This document shows, one piece after another, positions 19,713-30,834 of a stretch of DNA of 64,000 bases (its first letter is position 1; every line of letters starts with the position of its first letter). The notes below the pieces were generated by a model, which saw only the letters and a list, made by a program, of their open reading frames with translations, did not search any database and was not told the DNA's origin. The position numbers and the translations under genes are program-made. Origin of the DNA: Zygnema cylindricum. Lineage: Eukaryota > Streptophyta > Zygnematophyceae > Zygnematales > Zygnemataceae. The stretch lies in assembly GCA_037447655.1 (NCBI GenBank), contig JBBHKE010002233.1, positions 113,398 through 177,397 on the forward strand. Reading direction: 5' to 3'.

Positions 19713-20655
19713 TGTAATTCTGTGACCTCCATTGGTACACAAAATGTCCAGCTTATGTGAAACCTCTAGGATGGTATATGCACTTTTGACTTTGACAATG
19801 GACGCAAAAACTCAAATCAACTACACCCCTGTGTAGCCTAGACTCCCCTGAGTCCGCAGCAAAAAGAATCACTGAATTTGCTCACCTGAGCATTAAGTTA
19901 TGGCTGACCAAAGTTGGTCCATAAATACAGGTGCTCTCTGGGAGAGAGGCTGAAAAACCAAAAATATTCTAAGTCCTAAGCTACCTCTCTAAACCTATCT
20001 CTAAGGTACTAGACCAATCATATTACTGTAAAGTACAAGAAGGTACAGGTATCGCTGTACTTCTTGTACGACCATAGTACGGCATGGCCGGTCCGTTGAC
20101 GCGTGTCAGTTCCGGAGCCGTAGTTGCTCTTCCCGTAACGTCCGCTATCCAACCATATGTTGCCACTTGTCATCCGTCGACATCTGCTCCGCAAACCGCC
20201 AAATGTCTATTCCGGTATTCCGACCCCACTGTGAGTCGTTCGATCTAGACATTTTAATTTCGTCCGTCGAAATTAAATGTTAATTCGTAATTTTCGTGCG
20301 GTCCCGATTTCGTGCGACGCGGTATGTTTCCATGCATAAATCGTTCCGTAATTTGTTAAATGAAATGTCCGGCGTTGTACAATTTTAAATTATTATCGCG
20401 CCATTTACATGTATCGAATCTTCAAGGCTTACTGGATAAGGCGTACGGCTGATCTGTACGGTGATCATTCAGAGGTCACTGGGTCAATTCTCACAAGGTG
20501 CAGTAATATATTTTGCAAAGAAAACCGCCCTGACTGATTTGCCTGTCTCCTTTAGTTGGAGCAGGCAGCCATGGCTTTATACAGGTCCTCAGTGACTACG
20601 ACAAGTATGAGGGCTGCAGTAAGTCCATAAGAAAAGACTACAAATTACCTCTATT
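19713..20655 (-). repeat. 5' LTR of copia 1
   Basis: Direct repeat of 15940-16906. It has lost the last few bases of its outer end and the third leader hairpin, and keeps the tRNA-like segment at 20425-20499. Confidence 0.88.
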
Positions 20656-20659
20656 TTGG

Positions 20660-21283
20660 TACCACGTAGGATCCTGTTCAGCTAGCCGGGATAATGAAAG
20701 TTTGGAAAAGTACGATATCTCAACTGCGTATCTGTACGGGCGGACGCCGATTAAAATATCTAGCATCGTCATGATAATGTACAATCTAAAGTTGTACCAA
20801 CGGCCACGAAAACCGTTCCAATATGAATTTTTTTACAAATGTCCATCAATGTACCATTTGATGTCCATGTATTATCGTTGTACCAGCGGAGGCGTGATAG
20901 AAAGCCTACAACCAAGATTTTGTCGTCGAACAGGGTGGCTTTGATGTTAGAAGGAACACGCCATTTACCACATGTAAGTTTTTAACTTCACGTCCTTATG
21001 GATCGACTATGACTTTTACAAGTGGACGAATACACGCGTCTAGTAAAAGTAAAGTGTCCTTCTGAGGACATTCGGAGGAGACTCGCCAGGTGTTAGCTAG
21101 AAGGGGCGTTTGAGTGTAAAAGTCAAAATCAGACGGTGGAAGTTTTCGCTAAAAAGTGTGAAGAATCTTAACGAATTTCTGGTAATCATCTTTTGTAAAA
21201 AAAAAAAAAAACAGTACGGCTTAGTACGAAAAGGTACATTCTCTTGTTAACAACCCCACTTTTTGCCTGATGGAAGGTTACCC
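20660..21283. mobile_element. PIF/Harbinger-like fragment, one end only
   Basis: The right end (ttttgcctgatggaaggttaccc, then TAA) matches the left ends of the elements at 9047 and 14680 in inverted orientation. The other end is missing where the copia LTR abuts, so the retrotransposon may have landed inside it. A short palindrome TGTCCT/AGGACA is at 21055-21070. Confidence 0.6.
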
Positions 21284-21649
21284 TAAAACAACTGTAAAAT
21301 AAAGCATTCTCAAATGAAATTGTTTTTCCTGATTTTATCTCTCTTTGTTGGTTTACTTGACGCGTCAAGCTGTAAATGGTCAAAATTTGACTAGTTCATT
21401 CCATTGGGGCCGCTATTAACGGTTCATTGTACTTACGAACCAAATTTGGACTCAAAAGTGTCTTAACGGATTCGAGCCCTTATTTTGTACATGTCCCGAA
21501 AAGCTTCCTTACTCTGATAATTTTCGGTCAAAGCATTGTTTTTCAATTCCATGACACTTCATTTGACAAACATCTCGAGTACCGCAAATACCCTCTGTTG
21601 AAATTTATGTATTTTCTAGGTCTGTATTGGAAAAATAAATAGAGTAAGT
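21284..21649. other. Interval without recognised gene
   Basis: No gene seen. The open frame at 21427-21642 has no supporting signal. Confidence 0.4.
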
Positions 21650-22010
21650 CAGCAAAGGCAACCTGCTTCTCGCTCAACTAACTCCGGTCCCCATACTTGT
21701 TGCAGTCACTGAAGACCAAAGAGAGAGCTAGAGCCATGGCTGTCTAAAGAGGATAGGCTAATTCGTAGTTTGTACCAAAATGGTTGTGACGGTTCCAAGA
21801 TTTGATCCTAGTACCTACATCCTATAATAGACGTTAGCTTTAGCGTATAGCTTAGAGTAAACAATGGCATATGTAGGGTACAATAGGTATTTATAAGTGG
21901 ACAAAAAGAGAATTCTAACTAACTAACAAATAACCAAAAACTGCCCTACACCAGATTTGAACCATGGTTTATGGTTATATTTGTAGAGGTATGCCTTATC
22001 CAGTAAGGCG
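21650..22010 (-). mobile_element. tRNA-headed SINE-like sequence
   Basis: Reads on the minus strand as a tRNA-like head (TTACTGGATAAGGC as A box, GGTTCAAATCT as B box) followed by a body with CAGTGACTGCAACAAGTATG. The head and a very similar body segment also occur inside both copia 1 LTRs, which suggests a SINE or a shared tRNA-related module. Ends are not resolved. Confidence 0.45.
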
Positions 22011-22094
22011 TTGACGAAACGATACACGTTACGGGTTTCAAAGATATATAAACGTTAACGCAACAGCTAATTAACGGCAGACTAGGAGCAATTC

Positions 22095-23650
22095 ATGCAT
22101 GTACGCGAATCTGAACCGTGTAAAATATGTTTTGATCGGACGGCCGCCATTGTAGCCGCCACGCGAAGTGAGCTTTTGGCGGCATTTGGAGATAGCGTCA
22201 CGCGGTGCCACGTGGCGCCACATTATTTGATACCGGAGAAGATGGGAGGAGGAACCATGGCTCCCGATTTCACAAGTGTCACCTTGAAGACCATGTCGTA
22301 CAATGGCCGTACAATAAGTACATCTCCTATTGTACCTTCTTGTACTATATAGTGTTCCTATTGGACTAGGGTTTAGTAGTAGGTAGTCGTGAGTAGGCAG
22401 GCCAAGACTTAGTGATATCTAGGTACCTCTCTCTAAGAGAGCTTGTAACTATAAATGTCATCTTTGAACAGCAGTAACTTACTGCTCGGGTGAGAAAATT
22501 CAGTGATTCTTTTTGCTACGGACTCAAGGGAGTCCAAGCTACACAGGGGTGTAGCTGGTCAAAGTCTTTGCGTGCCAGGGTGGCACTTATTCAGTGGGAA
22601 AGTCAAAGTGGGGAATATTGTCCAAAACACATATTCAAACTTTGCATTCTGTGGTGGAACTGAGCACACAAAAGGTCTTCTCTTCACAGGGGTGAAGGTG
22701 TATTGGGGTTCTAATTGTCAAGGGGTCACTCATTTGGGTTTATATCAACTTGGAGTGGGCACTATCTAGATTAGCTTCTTTTGGATCTGCTAATTCTGTG
22801 GGCAATGGAGCCCGTAGAATTTCAAGAGGTAGTGGCGGTAGTGGTAGAGGAGGTAGAGGAGGCATACAGAATGCAGGTGTTAGTGGTAGTCAGATTGATG
22901 TTAATGTGACATGCTACAAATGTTAGAAATTGAGAGATTTTGCAGCAAATTGTTCGGATCTTCAAAAATAGTGTTACCTTTGCCAACGATGGGGACATGT
23001 TAGTTCACAATGTTTTGATAGGGCTCAAGGGAACTCGGATAGAGGTGGAAGAGGTAGCTACGGTCGTGGTTTTGGTCGCGAAAATAGGCGAGGTGGAGGC
23101 CACGGATATTTTGCTGGCTCAGATGAAGATTTCGACGATATTTCGGTTCACAATGCGGTACGTTTTTGATTTTGTGTGGAAAAACTGCAAGGGGCGAATG
23201 AGTGAATTTCCAATTAAGTGTAAGTACCGTCAAATAGTAAGGAAAGTGAAAAGTAAAGAAAAACTGTGAGTACAGACTTTGAAATTAATTTGTGAGAAGT
23301 GAAGTTAGCAGTGAGCAGTCAATGAGTAATTGAAATATGAGAGAGACGTCAGTGAGAGGAAGTCATAAGTGAGTGAGATGAAAAAGTGAGGTACGAAGTG
23401 TAAGGTTAGTTTCAATTGTACGGTTAGTCTGTTCGGTGAGTAAGTTTGACTTTTAGCGTGAGAGTACAGTTTTATGTTTTGTGTACGGTTTTATGTTTGA
23501 GAGGGGGCGACCAACATTGGTGTCGCGCCTCAAAACAATTCTCCCAATATGAGGGGGGCTGTTAAGATATTGGGGGAATCAGCGTCGGCCGAAATCGAGC
23601 CGTTGGAGTAGCAAGCAACAAAAGGTGGTTGCTTAGTCTATTATGGAGGG
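22095..23650 (+). mobile_element. Third LTR-retroelement remnant with double zinc-knuckle gag
   Basis: Plus-strand remnant: a TATA-like ctataaat at about 22451, the three-hairpin leader motif (22520-22586), a Gly/Arg-rich gag piece, and near 23550 a purine tract (gaggggggc) followed by TGTTAAGATATTGG, which looks like a polypurine tract joined to a 3' LTR start. No pol remains and the 5' LTR boundary is unclear. Confidence 0.65.
22779..23169 (+). pseudogene. Gag fragment with two CCHC knuckles
   Basis: Frame reads RGSGGSGRGGRGG, then a first knuckle CYKC...FAANC in which a stop and a lost His break the motif, then an intact second knuckle CYLCQRWGHVSSQC. RGG-rich sequence follows. Two stops interrupt the frame. 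Confidence 0.7.
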
Positions 23651-23669
23651 TGAGTACATGGCCTATTGT

Positions 23670-24480
23670 GTTGTTCTACGACCACTGGAGTAGGTGGAGC
23701 ATCAGCAGTGGTAGGAAAAGTAGACATAATCTCACTCACATAAACTTATCAAGAATCCCATGAGACAGTTGTTTTCTGCAGCTCACCAATTCTGACACAA
23801 TCAAACAAACTGCTTCAAACTATACCACTGTATAGAATATCACAGGTGAAGCATCAGCAGTGGTAGTGGAAGTAGACAAAATCTCACTCACAAAAGCTTA
23901 TCAAGAATCCCATCAAACAACTGTTTTCTGCAGCCCACCAATTCAGATACAATCAAGCAAACTGCTTCAAACTATACCACAGTATAGAATATCACAAAGA
24001 CTGACAACTCCCAAAGTTTCAACTCAATTGATCTATTATACACCAAGATAAATAACTCAGAAGTTTCCCAAAAACAGTTTGCAGATTACACAGTCTGGAA
24101 GTCTGGATACATAAAATGTTCTATATTTGTTACAATATTCAACCATTCTGCCACTCGTGTATTTGTAGTCCCAAATCCATCCAGCCAAAAATAGTTCTTC
24201 TTGAACATTAGCCTTTTCAAAATCATCATTGAGAGATTTCCAGATATCGATCGCCTTTTTCATTTTTATCCGTGACATAGCCAATTCTTCTGAAATAAAA
24301 AATTTCAAAATTGACCGAGCTTGCGAATTTTTCTTTGACCAAGACGGATCCGACTCTGTCAGTGAACCATCCAAAATATCCAAAAGGTTAACATTTTTGA
24401 AGTGTGTTTCCACCATATCCGCCCAATACGTGTACTTTTCTCTTGAGAAAATAGGAATTCTTGATGACAGGCCCATAACC
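23670..24480 (-). mobile_element. Recombined copia 2-family fragment: partial LTR joined to gag
   Basis: 23670-24118 matches the inner half of the copia 2 LTR and carries an internal duplication of about 180 bp. At about 24120 it switches to gag sequence (minus strand; SREKYTYWADMVETHF, DILDGSL), which runs to the primer-binding site at 24470-24480. This is a second, truncated element sharing the 24481-25476 LTR in tandem. Confidence 0.7.
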
Positions 24481-25476
24481 TGTTGTTCCACAACCACTAG
24501 AGCAGGTGAAGAATCAGCACTAGTAGTGGAGGTAGACATAATCTCACTCACAGAAGTTTATCAAAAATCCTATCAAACAGTTGTTTTCAACAGTTCACCA
24601 ATTCTGACAAAATGAAACAACTCCTTCAAACTATACCACAGTATAGAATATCACAAAGACTGACAACTCCCAAAGTTTTAGTTCAATTGATCCAACATAC
24701 ACCAAGATATGCAACTCAGAATTTTCCCAAAAACAGTCTGCAGATTACACAGTCTGGAAGTCTGGATACATAAAATGTTTTACGTCCTAAGTCTTATACT
24801 CTTCACTCAATTATCCTACTACATAGTGCTATACTGCCGATACAAGTGTTCCTAAAAGATACGTCCAAAAAAACTAAACTGCCACTAAGGTCTAAGTGCT
24901 CCTAATCATGCTAAATTTAATCTATCACTTTACAATCAATATTACTGTGAATCCAATACAGGTGATTTGTTCAAATACAGGTGATATGTTCAAATACTTG
25001 TCGCCTGGCTTAGTGACAATTGTCTGGGTACGTCCATCCGGCTGTTGCATAACATCTATTAGCGAGTCACTTAATTATTATTGTTCGTTGACTTGATATA
25101 TATCAACCGTAGCAGCGTAGTCTAATTCCTGATCACATTCAAATATCTGCAGCTTCATTGCAGGTGCACTGTCCCGTACCAAAATCCGTCGCAGCTGCGT
25201 TTGTCTTGTTGCGTAGCAACTGCGTTGTCTTTTACCAAAATATCTGCAATTGCGTTTGTCCCGTTGCGTCGCAGGCTGCGTTCGTTCGTACAGACCATAT
25301 CAAAAATAACCGCAGCTGCGCTTGTTCCATCTGTGTCGCAGCTGCGTTGTTCAAATACTGGTGTTGGTATCATTCAAAAACTTGCATTGTGCTTCAAGTG
25401 ACGACGCGTGTCCCTATAGATCTATTTTTCCGCCGTCCTATAAATTTGCTTAACTTAAAGCTTTCCAATAACAACA
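24481..25476 (-). repeat. 3' LTR of copia 2
   Basis: 996 bp, TGTTGTTCC ... AACAACA. Rich in GCAGCTGCGTTTG repeats at about 25190-25350, also present in the partner LTR. Confidence 0.9.
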
Positions 25477-25637
25477 CTCCCCTAAAGCTTTAGACTCAGT
25501 ATGCCAGCGCAGTTACGATGTTGAACTAGTGCAGCATCATAGCATAGCAACGTAGCAATTTAGCAAGTCACCTAGTCCCACTACATCCCCGTTACTGGAT
25601 TAGGGCAGCATGGCAGTATAGCAGTGTAGCAACTCAA

Positions 25638-26639
25638 TTATTCACTTAATCCCACTGCATCCCTACAATACTTCAGCTTGGGAGCAGGAAGAGCTTTAGT
25701 GAGCATATTTGCAATCATTTTAGCATCTGGCAAATAACATAATTCAATCACTCTAAAGAACACTTTTTCTCTTACAAAGTGTAATCTTACATCCATGTGC
25801 TTGCCTTTGAAGTGGTGACTCGGGTTAGAAGCAATGGCAATGGCAGCCTGGTTATCACACCAGATCACCTGTGGACCAACCTGCATGTATCCGAATTCTT
25901 GCAACATGGATTTTACCTATAGGAGTTCTTTGAGGGCCGAGCTCGCTGCCATATATTCTAACTCCATCGTTGATTGTGCCGTGCCCTTTTGAAGTTTGCT
26001 GCTCCAACAGCAAGTCCCGTTCTTGATTTGCAGAACTAACCCCGTGGTGGATTTTCGGCTTGGCATGTCGCCATAGCTCGCATCACTCCATGTTTGCTGT
26101 TTCACTTCTCCTCCGCCTAGTGTGAGTTTGAGGTCCTTGGCTCCTACCAAGTATCTTAAAACTCTTCTTGTTGGATCACGGTCAGATTTCCTAAGATTCT
26201 CTAGACTTTTGCTCAGTACCCCATCTGCTGCTGCAATATATGGACGGGTACAGTTCATGAAATATATTAAGTTTCCCACTATCTGTCTGTAAGATATTAG
26301 TGTCATAGGATCATCCTCCCCCGACTGAAAAAATTCACTGACAATAACACCCGGTTCTATTTCTTCCCCCTCTAACTTATGCCGAAACTCTATTGGTGTT
26401 ACACATCCTTTTGCCCCCCACATTCCATATTCATCCAACATGTTTCCAATAGCCTCTTTCTGAGTCAATTTTATTAATCTGTTTTTCTTATCCCTCTCTA
26501 CCTGAATACCCAAAATATATTTTGCCTCACCGAGATCTTTCATCTCGAACCGTGATTTAAAAACATTTTTAATTTTGTTGATTTCAGCCATTGATTTGCT
26601 AACTAATAATAAATCATCTACGTATACCGCTATATACAC
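25638..26639 (-). pseudogene. Copia 2 RT C-terminal half and RNase H, broken
   Basis: YVDDLLLVSKSM motif, then FEMKDLGEAKYILGIQ, and RNase H signatures TWSDASYGDMPS, CDNQAAIAIASNP and MLTKALPAPKL. A TAG stop at 25917-25919 splits RNase H. Confidence 0.92.
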
Positions 26640-27498
26640 TTTTCCATCCTCACCATTTAAAACATAGACCGAGTGATCAGAACTTATCCTTTTAAATCCT
26701 ATGCCAATTAAGAATTCATCAAGTTTTAGATTCCATTGCCTCGGGGCCTGTTTTAGGTTGTACTAAGATTTTAGCAGTTTGCATACTAAGTGCTCTTTTC
26801 CTGGTTCAGCATATATTTTAGGCTGCTGTATGTAAATGGTCTCCTCTAGTTCTCCATGCCAAAAGGCCGTTTTTACATCCATCTGATGCCTTTCCATGTC
26901 TTCTATTGAGGCTAGAGATAGCAAGATCCTCACCATCGGAAATCTGCCTTTCCATGTCTTCTATAGAGGCTAGAGATAGCAAGATCCTCACCATCGGAAA
27001 TCTTACAACAGGGGAAAATGTTTCTTCAAAATCAATTCCTTCCTTTTGATTATAGCCTTTTGCCACAAGTCTAGCCTTATATCGTTCAATGGTATTATCA
27101 CAAAATGACTTCACCTTGAATACCCATTTGCTGCCGATCGCTCTTCGGTCCGGAGGAAGGTCCACAAGCTCCCACGTTTGAGATTCCATGATCCACTTCA
27201 TTTCATCGTTTGCCGCCTCGATCCAGTGATTCCACTCCGGTGATGAGAAGGCTTCTCGGATGGTCAGAGGCTCTCTTGAGGCTACCGAGTAGGCAAAGTG
27301 AGAGCTTGCTTGCAGACGGCTCCTTGATCTTCTTCCCCACGGAAATTCTGAGGCTGAAATTGTCGGATCTCGTGCGTTGCGCTTATTGCGCTGGTTGCGA
27401 TCCGTAGGCACTGACTGCTGTCGCTCCGCTTCGGAATGAACTTGTTGAGGAACCCGATTGTGCGTCGACTCTTGTGTTACCACTGGTGAATTATGCAA
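26640..27498 (-). pseudogene. Copia 2 RT N-terminal half with 58-bp duplication
   Basis: [20 protein letters not shown] and [20 protein letters not shown] identify RT. A tandem duplication of 58 bp (26888-27003) is not a multiple of three and shifts the frame just after [13 protein letters not shown] stop also lies near 26764. Confidence 0.9.
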
Positions 27499-27524
27499 TT
27501 GTGGGACAATATTATGGATGCTAT

Positions 27525-28859
27525 CTAAAATGACATATTCCTGTATTTTTTTTGTTGCTTTTGCTGTTCTGTCATTTTAAATAAGTCTATCGAGTCTAGT
27601 TCATCTTTGACAACAATATTCCTTGCTGCAATTTTTTTTTGCATCTTAAAAACAAAGTCTCTATAACCTTTAGAGTGATCATCATATCCTAACAAAATGT
27701 CCGGCAATCCCTTAAGTTCCATTTTCCATCCATCCTTAGACGTATCCAAAATAAAGCACTTACTTCCAAAGACTTTGAAATGACTGACATCCGGTTTTTC
27801 GCCCGTCCAGATCTCGTAAGGAGTGGTTTTTATCGATATTGAACCTATCTTAATTTTGATATAAACTGCACAATTTAATGCTTCAGCCCAAAATTTCGGA
27901 TCCACGTCCTTTTCCGCAAGCATGGACCTAGAGCTTTCTGTGATAGTTCTATTTAGTCTTTTTGAGACCCCATTCTGTTCCGGAGAGTATGGGACAATCA
28001 ATTTGTGACTTATACCTTCTTTGAGGAAGAAAATGTCAAACTCTTTCAATATATATTCCCTGCCATTGTCCGATTTGAGCTCCAAAATTGGCAAACCGTG
28101 TAGTTTTTTCGCCCACGCTTTGTAGTGTTGAAAATGAGTGAAAACTTCACTTTTTTCTTTCATGAAGTAGACCTTAGTAAACCTCGAAAAAACATCTGTA
28201 AATGTAACCAAATATATTCCTCCGGCAGATGGTACCTTTGCAAGGCCGAAAACATCAAAATGAACGAGTTGCAAAATTTTAGTAAACCTATGTTCAGACT
28301 CTTGAGGAAACGGTAATCTGTGTATTTTTCCTAGTGCACATCCATTACACGTTTTGGGTGATTGATTTGACAAAGTGACTCCTTTTATTTTACCAACATT
28401 GACCATCTTTTTCATACTATCATAGTTCACATGGCCTAATCTTTTATGCCACAGCTCATTTGAGGATAATGCACCGAAATACAAAACATCATTTTCTTTA
28501 TTACTGGGCATATCCATTCGATTCATTTTGCTGGCATCTCTTGTTCCCGTAACTGCAATTTTCCCATTTCTGTTAACAACCTGCCTGCCTTGTTTCAGAT
28601 TGACCTCAAACCCTTTACTTTCTACCAAAGAAGTTGAAAACAATTTTTTCTTAAAATCTGGGACATAGAGAACATTATGAAGAGTTCTCTCAACTGCCTT
28701 GCCTTCTACATCAACTAGCAAGGAAACATCACCTACAACCCGTGTTTGCACACCCATCCACATGCATAATAGATATTTTTCTCCGGTGTTGATTTCAGAT
28801 TTTTGAAGGCTGCATTGTTCCAACACATATGGGACGACGCTCCCGTGTCCATTATCCAT
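27525..28859 (-). pseudogene. Copia 2 integrase region
   Basis: HHCC zinc domain (LWHKRLGHVNYD ... CNGCALGK), then the catalytic core with both Asp (HFDVFG; LKSDNGREY). The position of the catalytic Glu (usually NGVAER) reads NGVSKR, so the DDE triad is broken. The GKPD-type C-terminal copia motif is present (WTGEKPDVSHFKVFG). 444 codons are open. Confidence 0.92.
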
Positions 28860-29820
28860 CCATTGTCTTTCGCGCCCTCCATCGCTGCCGCCATAGCAAA
28901 TAGATCATCACCCTCCTCGTTAGAGAGTGAAAGTGACTCGTCGTGATGAAAAGAAGCCGCTGAAAATAGTGCATTTCCTCGTTGTGATGATCCCGTGAAC
29001 CATTGATAAAATTGGCTCTGCTGCCATCTAGGCCTATACGGACCTGTTTCATTGGTTTTCTTAAGTTTAGGACATAATTTATATCCATGACCTTTTTGAT
29101 TACAATAAAAACAAGCATTGAAAGATTGTCTATCCTCTTTGATTGAACTGTCTGAACTGATTCTAATTTTGAGTAAACTGATTTCTCTGCTGATTAATCT
29201 GACATTTTTTGTCAAATTCAGTGCTAAATGCCTCTACTTGTTTTTCACCATTAAGAGTTTTAGAATCTGCTTCTTCTTCTAATATCAAATTAATAGCTAA
29301 CTGCAGTGTCCAACTAGCTTTGTCTTTCTGTTTCAGCCTATCAGACGTTGTTTCAGCCTATTAGACTCTGCTTTCATAGTAATAGGAAGACCTCTCATTA
29401 GCAAAGCAGCCTGCTGAAACCGAGGAAAAGATCCACTTGCACAAGCATGAGAATCTATTAATATTCAAAATTTGTTACAACATTTTGCCATTCTGCCACT
29501 CGTGTATTTGTAGTCCCAAATCCATCCAGCCAAAAATAGTTCTTCTTGAACATTAGCCTTTTCAAAATCATCCTTGAGAGATTTCTAGATATATATCGCC
29601 TTTTTCATTTATATCTGTGACATAGCAAATTCTTCTGAAATACAGAATTTCAAAATTGACCGAGCTTGCGAATTTTTTTTTGACCAAGACGTATCCAACT
29701 TCGCTAGTGAACCATCCAAAATATCCAAAAGGATAACATTTTTGAAGTGTGTTTCCACCATATCCGCCCAATACGCGTACTTTTCTCCTGAGAAAATAGG
29801 AATTCTTCATGACAGGCCCA
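28733..29820 (-). pseudogene. Copia 2 gag and protease
   Basis: Gag N-terminus (SREKYAYWADMVETHF) starts right after the primer-binding site near 29810 and is interrupted by stops around 29590-29640. The zinc knuckle CFYCNQKGHGYKLC is at about 29080-29125. The aspartic protease signature MDTGASSHM is at about 28825-28855. Confidence 0.88.
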
Positions 29821-29825
29821 TAACC

Positions 29826-30834
29826 TGTTGTTCCACGACCACTGGAGCAGGTGAACCCATAACATGTTGTTCCACGACCACTGGAGCAGGTGAAGCATCA
29901 GCAGTAGTAGTGGAGGTAGATATAATCTCACTCACAGAAACTTATCAAAAATCCTATCAAACAGCTGTTTTCAAGAGTTCACCAATTCTCACAAAATGAA
30001 ACAAACTCCTTCAAACTATACCACAGTATAGAATATCACAAAGACTGACAACTCCCAAAGTTTTAGTTGAATTGATCCACCATACACCAAGATGTATAAA
30101 TCAGAAGTTTCCCTAAAACAGTTTGCATATTACACAGTCTGGAAGTCTGGATACATAAAATGTTTTACGTCCTAAGTCTTATACTCTTCACTCTCAGTTG
30201 TCCTACTACATAGTGATGTACCGCCCATACACGTGTTCCTAACAGATACGTCCAAAAGAACTAAACTGCCACTAAGGTCTAAGTGCTCCTTATCACGCTA
30301 AAACTAATCTATCACAATCAATATTACTGTGAATCCTATACATGTGACAAATACTTGTCGTCTGGCTTAGTGACAATTGTCTGGGTACGTCCATCCGGCT
30401 GTTGCATAACATCTGTTAGCGAGTCACTTAATTATTCTTGTTCGTTGACTTGGTATATATCAACCGTAGCAGCGTAGTCTAATTGCTGATCACATTCAAA
30501 TATCTGCAGCTTCGTAGCAGCTGCGCTGTCCCATACCAAAATCCGCCGCAGCTGCGTTTGTCTTGTTGCGTAGCAACTGCGTTGTCTTTTACCAAAATAT
30601 ACGCAATTGCGTTTGTCCGGTTGCGTCGCAGGCTGCGTTCGTCCGTACAGACCATATCAAAAATAACCGCAGCTGCGCTTGTTCCATATGTGTCGCAGCT
30701 GCGTTGTTCAAATACTGGTGTCGGTATCATTCAAAAACCTGCATTGTGCTTCAAGTGACGACGCATGTCCCTATAGATATATTTTTCTGCCGTCCTATAA
30801 ATTTGCTGAAACTTAAAGCTTTCCAAAAACAACA
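29826..30834 (-). repeat. 5' LTR of copia 2
   Basis: Partner of 24481-25476. The start may be 29826 or 29865 because of the duplicated edge. Confidence 0.9.

Larger units (their letters stand above)
15940..20655 (-). mobile_element. Ty1/copia retrotransposon 1, internally deleted
   Basis: Minus-strand element with two LTRs of about 950 bp (15940-16906 and 19713-20655), a primer-binding site next to the 5' LTR, gag, RT and RNase H, and a purine-rich tract before the 3' LTR. The gag zinc knuckle passes almost directly into RT, so protease and integrase are absent. Gag and pol carry stops and frameshifts. No target duplication is visible, and the outer edge of the 5' LTR is truncated by a few bases where it meets an older PIF/Harbinger fragment. 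Confidence 0.9.
24481..30834 (-). mobile_element. Ty1/copia retrotransposon 2, full-length but decayed
   Basis: Minus-strand element: 5' LTR 29826-30834, primer-binding site 29815-29825 (GGTTATGGGCC, half tRNA-iMet type), gag, protease, integrase, RT, RNase H, purine tract TTTAGGGGAG (25477-25486) and 3' LTR 24481-25476. LTRs begin and end TGTTGTT/AACAACA. The coding region has several stops and frameshifts. The 5' LTR edge carries a small tandem duplication (29826-29904). Confidence 0.93.

Noticed and set aside
25190-25360. Regularly spaced GCAGCTGCGTTTGT words in the copia 2 LTR as a possible CRISPR-like array
   Set aside because: Irregular spacing, variable repeats, present in both LTRs of a eukaryotic retrotransposon.
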